Source: Hymenobacter baengnokdamensis (GTDB lineage: Bacteria; Bacteroidota; Bacteroidia; Cytophagales; Hymenobacteraceae). Taken from it: a stretch of DNA of 64,000 nucleotides. Shown in pieces: positions 1 to 6,438 of this stretch. The stretch lies in NCBI RefSeq assembly GCF_008728635.1, contig NZ_CP044285.1, positions 3,286,001-3,350,000 of the forward strand, written 5' to 3'. Position 1 is the stretch's first letter; each line of letters begins with the position of its first letter. The notes below the pieces were generated by a model, which saw only the letters and a list, made by a program, of their open reading frames with translations, had not been told where the DNA came from and did not search any database. Both the position numbers and the translations under genes were made by a program.

Positions 1-729
1 GTACCCAAAGACCGCGACCAGGCTTTTTTCCGGATTTCGGATGGCTTGGTGCCCTGGGCGATGACGCGCAGGTTTGCCGTGCGGCACTTCGTGACCTTCA
101 AGCGAAAATTTCACGATATCCCGGCCCTCACCGGCCAGGGCCGCTACGTCGACCAGCGGGCGCTTAACCTGCTCAGCCGCCGCGATTTTATGGCAGGAGC
201 CCACTACGTACAAGCCCGGCTGCCCGACTCTACCCTGGCCAGGGCCGTGCGCTGCCTGCCCCCGGCCGTGTATCAGCTCGAAGGCCCGCGCCTGCTGGGC
301 GACCTGCAGGCCCGCCGCGATAACCTGCCCGGCGTTGCCAAAAAATACTACGAGCTGAAGGCCCGGCGCCCCGTGGTGGCCGGTACCGAGCAGCCCGACC
401 ATTTTGTGGTGGCCCGCACCCCCGACTCCACCACCGTGCGCGTGTACAACGCCAGCCTGGGGGCCGACTCGCTGTTCTACCAGCGCACGTTTTACGCCCG
501 CGAAACCAAGCGCCTGACGCTGGAAGGCTTGGGCGGCAATGATAGGTTTGAGCTGAGTGGCCACGGCCTGAAAATCGTTATCCACGCCGGAGCGGGCCAG
601 GATGTGCTGCGCGCCACTTCCCGCCGCCGCCTGCGCTACGAGCCCGACTCGAACGGGACGCTCAACAAACCTGAGCCCACGAAAAAAAACGAGCGCTTCG
701 AAAACTACGACCGGCTCAAGGATGAATAA
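1..729 (+). CDS. C-terminal part of a surface-antigen-associated (metallophosphatase/BamA-like) protein, 5' truncated
   Basis: The frame is open from the first base, so the true start lies upstream of the window. The visible 242 residues begin VPKDRDQAFFRISDG and continue with an arginine-rich segment, LSRRDFM, and a late LEGLGGNDRFEL motif. This resembles the region between the N-terminal phosphoesterase-like part and the C-terminal beta-barrel in large Bacteroidota surface-antigen proteins; that is from memory of the family. The reading frame stops after ENYDRLKDE, about where relatives enter the barrel, and no barrel follows. It may be a barrel-less variant or a truncated gene. The following gene is on the opposite strand. 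Confidence 0.5.
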   Translation, partial: VPKDRDQAFFRISDGLVPWAMTRRFAVRHFVTFKRKFHDIPALTGQGRYVDQRALNLLSRRDFMAGAHYVQARLPDSTLARAVRCLPPAVYQLEGPRLLGDLQARRDNLPGVAKKYYELKARRPVVAGTEQPDHFVVARTPDSTTVRVYNASLGADSLFYQRTFYARETKRLTLEGLGGNDRFELSGHGLKIVIHAGAGQDVLRATSRRRLRYEPDSNGTLNKPEPTKKNERFENYDRLKDE

Positions 730-801
730 CTTTTACTGGTTAATACCTACTGATAAGTGGAAGAGCATTAATCAGTAACCAGTAGAAAATTAACCAATTA
801 A

Positions 802-1929
802 CTACACTTCCGCCAGCATTTCCAGCACCAGGTGCTCGGTGGGCGATAGCTCGTCGCGGTCGTGCGGGTCGGCATCGTGGCGGCGCAGGTACTCGATGAG
901 CCGGCCCGACTTAAACAGCTCGGTTACCTGCGGATGAATATAGTATTTCGAGCATACTGTGGGCGTATTGCCCAGGTTGGCGGCTACTTCTTTGGTGGCC
1001 TGCCGGATGGCTTTGTCGGGGGCCAGCTCCGCGTCACTGTTCAGCACGCTTTCCAGGCACTGCACCATTTTCACGGTGCCGCCCCAGGTGCGAAAGTCCT
1101 TGGCCGACAGCGCAATTCCGGTGTGCCGGTGCAAGTAGTCATTTACGTGCCCCGACTCCAGCGGGTGGCGCTGGCCATCGGCTCCGTAGAACTGAAACAA
1201 GTGCTGGCCCGGAATCTCCTTGCACTTGCGCACCAGCTGCGCCAGCTTGCGGTCGTGAATGGTTACGTCATGGGCCACCCCTTTTTTGCCCACGAACGAA
1301 AAGCGCACGTCGGCGCCCTCAATCGTGGCGTGCTTGTCGAGCAGCGTGGTGAGGCCGTAGCTCTTGTTTTTCTTGGCATACTCCTCATTGCCAACCCGTA
1401 TAAACGACTGGTCCATGAGCAGGAGCGCCAGCGCCACTACTTTATCGCGGTCGAGCCCCGGCCGGGCCAGGTCTTTGCGCAGCTGGCGGCGCAGCTCGCC
1501 CAGCTTCTGGCCAAAAGCCAGCAGCCGCGAAAACTTCGTCAGGGAGCGGGCCGCCTCCCAGGCGGGGTGGTAGCGGTATTGCTTGCGGCCCGCTTCGTCG
1601 TGGCCCGTCACCTGCAGGTGCCAGGTAGCGCTGGGCGCAATCCAGACATCAGTCCACGCCGGCGGAATCACGAAGCTGCGGATGCGGTCCAGTATTTTTT
1701 CATCCGCTATTAGCTCGCCTTTCGCGTTGAGATAGATAAAGTTGCCATCGCCGTCAGTGGTGCGCCGCAGGCCCGGGCCGGCATCGGTGGCATAGCGCAG
1801 GCCGGCTAGCTCGGCCTGGCGGGCCGGGTCTTTATAAAGCTCATGCGCGGCCAGCTCGGGCAGGGGCGGCAACTGCTTTTTACGGGTTTTAGCACGCAGA
1901 GGCGCTGGGTGGGTGGGAGGCGTAGACAT
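802..1929 (-). CDS. DNA topoisomerase IB (eukaryotic/poxvirus type)
   Basis: This 375-residue protein should relax supercoils by nicking one DNA strand through a 3'-phosphotyrosine. An N-terminal DNA-binding domain covers roughly residues 30-120 and the catalytic domain the rest. The core signatures are visible: DFRTWGGT near residue 278 supplies a catalytic Arg, and SKYYIHP at 327-333 holds the nucleophilic Tyr. The length matches bacterial type IB enzymes. The N-terminus is basic and proline-rich. It is a single gene, transcribed away from the App1-like gene next to it, with which it shares an 88-bp divergent gap. Its cellular role in bacteria that also have topoisomerase IA and gyrase is usually unclear. 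Confidence 0.93.
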   Translation of the reverse strand: MSTPPTHPAPLRAKTRKKQLPPLPELAAHELYKDPARQAELAGLRYATDAGPGLRRTTDGDGNFIYLNAKGELIADEKILDRIRSFVIPPAWTDVWIAPSATWHLQVTGHDEAGRKQYRYHPAWEAARSLTKFSRLLAFGQKLGELRRQLRKDLARPGLDRDKVVALALLLMDQSFIRVGNEEYAKKNKSYGLTTLLDKHATIEGADVRFSFVGKKGVAHDVTIHDRKLAQLVRKCKEIPGQHLFQFYGADGQRHPLESGHVNDYLHRHTGIALSAKDFRTWGGTVKMVQCLESVLNSDAELAPDKAIRQATKEVAANLGNTPTVCSKYYIHPQVTELFKSGRLIEYLRRHDADPHDRDELSPTEHLVLEMLAEV

Positions 1930-1985
1930 AAAAGCGCAGGGTATCGCTGCGTTCTACGCAAGCTGGGCAAGAAGGGCGACGAGGG

Positions 1986-2013
1986 CTTGAATACTTCGCT
2001 CGCCGTAGGTTTG
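1986..2013 (+). promoter_or_regulatory. Bacteroidota-type promoter for the App1-like gene
   Basis: A perfect TAnnTTTG box (TAGGTTTG, 2006-2013) has a TTG at 1986-1988, 17 bases upstream, as a -33 element. The box ends only 4 bases before the ATG at 2018, so the transcript would start at or next to the start codon. Confidence 0.55.
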
Positions 2014-2017
2014 CCAG

Positions 2018-3151
2018 ATGAATTTAGGCCAGTGGCTTGCGGATGCTTTCGAATGGACCGATGCGGGCATGACGCGCGTGGCCGCCCGGCTGGGCCGATT
2101 GCGCCCCCTGCACCTCGATGTGTACCGCAGCTACGGCACGCCGCACCGCTTTTATGTGAAGGGGCGCCTGCTGGCTGACCGCGGCCTCACGCCCCAGACC
2201 GAGGCCGACTCGCCGTGGCGCAACTTCCAGGCCATGTACCGGCGCTTCAACAGCCGCGAGATACCGGGGGCAGAGGTAGTTATTTCACTACCCCAGCATC
2301 TTGACTTACCGGTAGTTACCGGCCCCACGGGCTATTTTACCTTACGCCTCGACCCGCCGGCCCTGCCCGCTTCGGTCAACTACCTCTGGTACCCGGTAAC
2401 GGTGCGGCTGACGAAGCTCCCGACCCGGTTTCGGGGCCTGCTGGGCCAGGTAGAAGGCGTGGCCCAGGTACTCATTCCGCCGCCCACGGCCGAGTTTGGC
2501 GTTATCTCCGACCTCGACGATACGGTTATCGTGACGCGGGCCACCCATATTCTGCGCATGCTGCGCACGGTACTGCTGCGCAATGCCCACTCGCACGAGA
2601 CGCTGGCCGGCGTGGCGGCTTTTTACCAGGCCCTGCTGCATGGGCAGAGCGGCCGGCCCGACAACCCCTTCTTTTACGTCAGCTCCTCGCCCTGGAACCT
2701 CTACGACGTACTCGACGATTTTTTGCGCCTGCAGGGCGTGCCGCCCGGCCCCCTGCTGCTGCGCGAAACCCTGCTCGGCCGCACGCCCGGCTCGGAAGGG
2801 AAAAACCCCGATGCCTCGCCGCACCACGGCCATAAGCTCAAGGAAATCAACCAGGTACTGGACACCTACCCGGACCTGCCTTTTATTCTGCTCGGCGACA
2901 GCGGGCAGCAGGACCCCGTAATTTATGCAGAGGTGGTGCGCACGTATCCCGGCCGCATTCGGGTTATCTATATCCGCGACGTGGGCGTGCCGGCCCGGGC
3001 CAGGCACATCGGCCCGCTGGCCGCCGCCTTGCGCCGCGATACGGGCGTTGAGCTGCTGCTGGTGCCCGACTACCTCACGGCCGCCACGCACGCGGCAGCG
3101 CACGGCTTTATTACGGCAGAGGCGCTGGCCGGTATGAAGAGCCCGGAATAA
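2018..3151 (+). CDS. App1 family phosphatidate phosphatase (DUF2183)
   Basis: A 377-residue protein with the App1 catalytic domain in its C-terminal half. The haloacid-dehalogenase type motif DLDDT lies at 165-169, followed by a conserved SSSPWNLYD stretch near 225 and an LLGDSGQQDP motif near 290. Yeast App1 is a Mg2+-dependent phosphatidate phosphatase; bacterial relatives share the domain but their substrates are little tested. No signal peptide or membrane segment is seen, so it is probably cytoplasmic. ATG 2018 is chosen because a strong promoter box lies just upstream. The transglycosylase gene follows on the same strand. Confidence 0.88.
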   Translation: MNLGQWLADAFEWTDAGMTRVAARLGRLRPLHLDVYRSYGTPHRFYVKGRLLADRGLTPQTEADSPWRNFQAMYRRFNSREIPGAEVVISLPQHLDLPVVTGPTGYFTLRLDPPALPASVNYLWYPVTVRLTKLPTRFRGLLGQVEGVAQVLIPPPTAEFGVISDLDDTVIVTRATHILRMLRTVLLRNAHSHETLAGVAAFYQALLHGQSGRPDNPFFYVSSSPWNLYDVLDDFLRLQGVPPGPLLLRETLLGRTPGSEGKNPDASPHHGHKLKEINQVLDTYPDLPFILLGDSGQQDPVIYAEVVRTYPGRIRVIYIRDVGVPARARHIGPLAAALRRDTGVELLLVPDYLTAATHAAAHGFITAEALAGMKSPE

Positions 3152-3250
3152 GCGAAGAAGTGTCGGCCGATGACTGCCGGGCGCGCGGCCAGTTGCCGCA
3201 CTTTGGACCGGCCGCTGGCCATTTCCTTTCTCCTTCCGGGTTCTGGCTTC

Positions 3251-3258
3251 TACTTTTG
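3251..3258 (+). promoter_or_regulatory. TAnnTTTG promoter box before the transglycosylase gene
   Basis: TACTTTTG is a perfect -7 box. It ends 4 bases before GTG 3263. This argues for the GTG start over the earlier ATG at 3170 and suggests a transcript with almost no leader. The -33 region is weak. Confidence 0.45.
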
Positions 3259-3262
3259 CCCC

Positions 3263-4024
3263 GTGGCGCACGCTATCGAATCTATTCTGCCACCCTGGCG
3301 CACGGTAGTGCGCGTGGGGCTGCAAGCCCTGACCGCAATCTTTCTGCTGACGGTGGCCTGGGTGCTGCTTTACCGCTGGATGGCCCCGCCGGCCACCTGG
3401 CTTATGCTCGACCGCCGTGCCCACGCGCCGGTCGGGCTGGGCTATTACGGCATTCAGCCCGACCCGCGCCACGTGCGCTACGACTTCACCTCGCTCGATG
3501 AAGTGGCTCCCAGCGTGCCGCTGGCCGTGGTGGCCTCCGAAGACCAGCGCTTTCTCATTCACCACGGCTTCGACGTCGATGGCATGTGGAAGGCGGCGCA
3601 GTACAACTGGCACCGCGCCAGCGGCCAGCCCGTGCGGGGCGGCTCCACCATCTCGCAGCAGGTGGCCAAAAATGTGTTTCTGTGGCAGGGCCGCTCCTAC
3701 GTGCGCAAGGCGGCCGAGGCCTACTTTACGGTGCTTATCGAGCTGCTCTGGAGCAAGCGCCGCATCATGGAAATGTATTTGAGCGTGGCCGAGATGGGCG
3801 ACTGCACCTTCGGCGTGGAAGCCGCCAGCCAGCGCTACTTTCACAAGTCGGCCCGCGACCTCAACGCGCCCGAGGCGGCCCTGCTGGCCGGCGTGCTGCC
3901 CAATCCGCTGCGCTTCCGGGCCGGCCAGCCGGGCCCGCAGGCGCGGGCCAAGCAGCTGCACGTGCTGCACAACATGCGCGCGCTGGGCGGCACCGCCTAC
4001 GTAGCTACCTTGCTGAACCGCTAG
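3263..4024 (+). CDS. mtgA: Monofunctional biosynthetic peptidoglycan transglycosylase
   Basis: A GT51 glycosyltransferase that polymerises lipid II into glycan strands at the outer face of the inner membrane. From GTG 3263 it has 253 residues, close to the usual length of MtgA. One N-terminal membrane helix (LTAIFLLTVAWVLLYRW) is followed by the GT51 domain with VASEDQRFLIHHGFD, containing the catalytic Glu, then GGSTISQQVAKN and the second motif around KRRIMEMYLS. There is no transpeptidase domain. An in-frame ATG at 3170 would add 31 residues without recognisable homology. It follows the App1-like gene on the same strand. Confidence 0.9.
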   Translation: MAHAIESILPPWRTVVRVGLQALTAIFLLTVAWVLLYRWMAPPATWLMLDRRAHAPVGLGYYGIQPDPRHVRYDFTSLDEVAPSVPLAVVASEDQRFLIHHGFDVDGMWKAAQYNWHRASGQPVRGGSTISQQVAKNVFLWQGRSYVRKAAEAYFTVLIELLWSKRRIMEMYLSVAEMGDCTFGVEAASQRYFHKSARDLNAPEAALLAGVLPNPLRFRAGQPGPQARAKQLHVLHNMRALGGTAYVATLLNR

Positions 4025-4034
4025 CCGGTATTAG

Positions 4035-4050
4035 ATAGAAAATTTTCTAT
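4035..4050. promoter_or_regulatory. 16-bp perfect AT-rich palindrome at a start codon
   Basis: ATAGAAAATTTTCTAT is a perfect palindrome that ends on the base before ATG 4051. It is AT-rich in a G+C-rich background. It could be an operator or an accessible translation start; nothing proves either. Confidence 0.35.
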
Positions 4051-4467
4051 ATGCTTACCCTCCTAGCCCTTAGCTGCGCCCTGGCCGCGCCGCCCACGCC
4101 GCGCCAGGCTATCGCCCAGGTGCTCACCGCCCAGACGGCCGCCTGGAACCGGGGCGACATCCCCGGCTTTATGGCCGGCTACTGGCATTCCGATTCGCTC
4201 GTCTTTATCGGCAAAAAAGGCCTTACCTACGGCTGGCAGCCTACCTTGACCAACTACCGCCGCAGCTACCCCGACGCCCGGCAGATGGGGCAGCTCGACT
4301 TCAGCCAGCTGCGCATTACGCCGCTCGGCCCGGAAGTGGCGCAGGTAATCGGGCACTGGCACCTGGCCCGGCCCGGCGTAGCGGCCGGCGATGCGCAGGG
4401 CCAGTTTCTGCTGATTTTCCGGAAGCTAAACGGCCAGTGGGTCATTGTGGCCGACCATACCAGCTAA
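4051..4467 (+). CDS. DUF4440/SnoaL-like (NTF2 fold) secreted protein
   Basis: A 138-residue protein with a short N-terminal signal (MLTLLALSCALAAPP) followed by an NTF2-like cone-fold domain. Family features seen are the helix RQAIAQVLTAQTAAWNRGD, the DSLVFIGKKG strand, and the C-terminal LLIFRKLNGQWVIVADHTS. Members of DUF4440 are often small export-prone proteins or enzymes without assigned substrates. It starts 26 bp after the transglycosylase stop and may be co-transcribed with it. No catalytic residues can be assigned, so the function is unknown. Confidence 0.8.
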   Translation: MLTLLALSCALAAPPTPRQAIAQVLTAQTAAWNRGDIPGFMAGYWHSDSLVFIGKKGLTYGWQPTLTNYRRSYPDARQMGQLDFSQLRITPLGPEVAQVIGHWHLARPGVAAGDAQGQFLLIFRKLNGQWVIVADHTS

Positions 4468-4656
4468 GCCAGACAAATTATTCATTTGTAGTAATATATT
4501 AATAAATAATAATTTTACCTTACTTGCACCATGCAGCTGGCCCGGCGCGCTCCCCCATATCCCCTGCCGGTTGCACAAAATCCTGCCTGTTAAGCAAATA
4601 CACAAATTAAATCCAGCTATTTATTCGGCACGCCTAACATATTTTCGGGTATGCCG

Positions 4657-4664
4657 TATCTTTG
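4657..4664 (+). promoter_or_regulatory. TAnnTTTG promoter box for a 45-residue peptide gene
   Basis: TATCTTTG is a perfect -7 box, 32 bases before ATG 4697. The 4468-4650 region upstream is unusually AT-rich and otherwise empty. Confidence 0.55.
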
Positions 4665-4696
4665 TCGCACCATTCAACTACTTAGCCCCGGTTCTC

Positions 4697-4834
4697 ATGA
4701 AAAAGACTACTGCTCTGCCTTCGCTGCTGCTGCTATTGGGCAGCCTGGGCTCGCTCCGTTACCTGAGTGCGCAGCTGGCCAAGCTTAACCTGACGTTCGA
4801 CCTGCGCGGCGAGGAAGACCATTACTACCTCTAG
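4697..4834 (+). CDS. Small 45-residue hydrophobic peptide, unknown
   Basis: The peptide starts MKKTTALPSLLLLLGSLGSL and ends DHYYL. A positively charged start and a leucine-rich run of about 15 residues look like a signal or single membrane helix, followed by a polar tail. Support for a real gene is its context: a perfect TATCTTTG promoter box 32 bases upstream and a strong terminator 31 bases after the stop, making a mini transcription unit of about 220 bases. I do not recognise a family. It could be a membrane peptide or a small secreted factor. Confidence 0.55.
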   Translation: MKKTTALPSLLLLLGSLGSLRYLSAQLAKLNLTFDLRGEEDHYYL

Positions 4835-4864
4835 CCGAGCGGGTTTACCACTTTTTTGCGCTGC

Positions 4865-4890
4865 AAAGCCCCGCCCCCGCGGGGCTTTTT
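4865..4890 (+). terminator. Rho-independent terminator after the small peptide gene
   Basis: A 10-bp stem AAAGCCCCGC (4865-4874) pairs with GCGGGGCTTT (4879-4888) around a CCCC loop, ending in TTTTT. Confidence 0.85.
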
Positions 4891-4991
4891 GCGTAAGAAG
4901 CGCACCGCCGTGCCGACCTTCGCGGCCCGGTTATCCCATTTTTCACGCCGGGCCGGCTTTGGCGAGCCGGCCGCTTTATCCTTTTTTACCC

Positions 4992-5627
4992 GTGACCCTC
5001 GACACCAATCAGCAGCAGGTCAGCTACATCATTGGCCGCGACCTGGCCCGAAACTTTGCCCAGCAGGGCCTGGAGCTGGACATCGACACCCTGGCCGCCG
5101 CCCTCAAGGAAGGCCTGCAGGGCCTGCCCAGCCGCCTAACCCAGGAGCAGATGCAAACCGCTATGCAGCAGCTGCAAGAGCAGCTGGGCGGGGGCGAAGA
5201 AGACGCGGACGACAACACCCAAAACCCTAACTCCATGAGCAACAAAGCCGAAGGCGAAGCCTTCCTTGCCGAAAACAAGACCAAGCCGGGCATCGTAACG
5301 CTACCCAGCGGCCTGCAGTACGAAGTATTGACCGAGGGCACCGGCAAAAAGCCCACCCTGCGCTCGTCGGTAACGACGCACTACCACGGCACGCTCATCA
5401 ACGGCAACGTGTTCGACAGCAGCTACCAGCGGGGCCAGCCGGCTACGTTTCCGGTAAATGGCGTCATCGCCGGCTGGACCGAGGCCCTGCAGCTGATGCC
5501 CGAAGGCTCGAAGTACCGGCTCTACATTCCCTCCGACCTGGCTTACGGCAAGCGGGGCGCGGGGCGCGACATCGGCCCCGACTCGGCCCTGATTTTCGAC
5601 GTTGAGCTGCTGAAAGTAAACAACTGA
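4992..5627 (+). CDS. FKBP-type peptidyl-prolyl cis-trans isomerase (FklB/Mip class)
   Basis: A 211-residue enzyme that speeds proline isomerisation in protein folding. The N-terminal part (1-90) is a helical dimerisation domain of the FkpA/Mip type (VSYIIGRDLARNF, then a glutamine-rich helix and an acidic linker GGGEEDADD). The FKBP domain is about 110-211, with GTLINGNVFDSSY, VIAGWTEALQLMPEG and IPSDLAYGKRGAG. No signal peptide is evident, so it may be cytoplasmic, unlike most Mip proteins. GTG 4992 is preferred because similarity begins there (TLDTNQQQ); an in-frame TTG at 4959 is the alternative. A second open frame continues in the same phase after the stop. Confidence 0.9.
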   Translation: MTLDTNQQQVSYIIGRDLARNFAQQGLELDIDTLAAALKEGLQGLPSRLTQEQMQTAMQQLQEQLGGGEEDADDNTQNPNSMSNKAEGEAFLAENKTKPGIVTLPSGLQYEVLTEGTGKKPTLRSSVTTHYHGTLINGNVFDSSYQRGQPATFPVNGVIAGWTEALQLMPEGSKYRLYIPSDLAYGKRGAGRDIGPDSALIFDVELLKVNN

Positions 5628-5708
5628 GGCGAGGCGTCGGCCGGGGCGCTGACGGCGTCTACTACGCTTCCGGGCCCGGCTTCGACCGCGGCCTCCGCCC
5701 CGGTCTGG

Positions 5709-6356
5709 GTGCGAAGCAGTACCGCCGTGCCCATTGGCCCGGTATCGGCTACAGCCCCGCCGGCTATTCGGCCACCGGCCACTATCGGGCCGGTGGCCGA
5801 ACCAGCCGCTGAAACAGCAGCTACGCTGCCCGCGTCGGCCGCTGAGCCGCCGGCCCCGACCGTGCAAAGCCCCGACGGCCGCCTGGTGCTAACGGCCACT
5901 TCGCTTACCGTGCTGGGGCAGGTTTTTGGGTTGCGCGAGCTGGAGCGAGCCGAGGTGCAGCCGGTGCGCTGGCTGCTGTGGTACCTGCTGGGAGGGCTGG
6001 GCCTGACCATTATTCTACTCTTATTTTTAAACAACTGGCTGCACACGCTACCTACCATGGCTGGCCTGCTGGCCACCGCCCTGATGCTGCTTTACGGCCA
6101 CCGGGGCACCAACCGGCTGCGACTCTGGCTGCTGGGCCGCGAGGCCGCGCACTTTGCCCTACCCGGCGACCTGGCTACCTGGCAGCGCCTGGTAAGTGAG
6201 CTAAACCGCCGCGTGAGCCGGGCCCACGACCAGGCGGCGGCCGAAACCGCCGCGCTGCTGGCCGCCCTGGAAGCGGAGCGGACAGCGGCCGAAGCGCCTG
6301 AGCCCGCGGCCGACGCCTACTTTCCCGACCCAGCCATTCCCAACGCGCCTGCGTAA
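5709..6356 (+). CDS. Hypothetical membrane protein with alanine/proline-rich N-terminus
   Basis: A 215-residue protein of no recognised family. The first 60 residues are rich in Ala, Pro and Thr. A short strand-rich part (GRLVLTATSLTVLGQVF) is followed by two membrane helices, LLWYLLGGLGLTIILLLFL and MAGLLATALMLLYG. The rest is an amphipathic, alanine/glutamate-rich C-terminal helix ending in a polar tail. The central part recalls small PH-like/DUF6232 proteins, but this is weak. The start is uncertain: GTG 5709 and GTG 5727 are both possible, and the frame is open back to the FKBP stop at 5627. Co-transcription with the FKBP gene is likely. Confidence 0.6.
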   Translation: MRSSTAVPIGPVSATAPPAIRPPATIGPVAEPAAETAATLPASAAEPPAPTVQSPDGRLVLTATSLTVLGQVFGLRELERAEVQPVRWLLWYLLGGLGLTIILLLFLNNWLHTLPTMAGLLATALMLLYGHRGTNRLRLWLLGREAAHFALPGDLATWQRLVSELNRRVSRAHDQAAAETAALLAALEAERTAAEAPEPAADAYFPDPAIPNAPA

Positions 6357-6438
6357 AGCCCGTTGCCCCCTCTGTTATTTTTACTGCGCCGCCGGCCTTA
6401 CCTGCTGCTACCTGACCAAGTAATTACTTTAGTAACAA

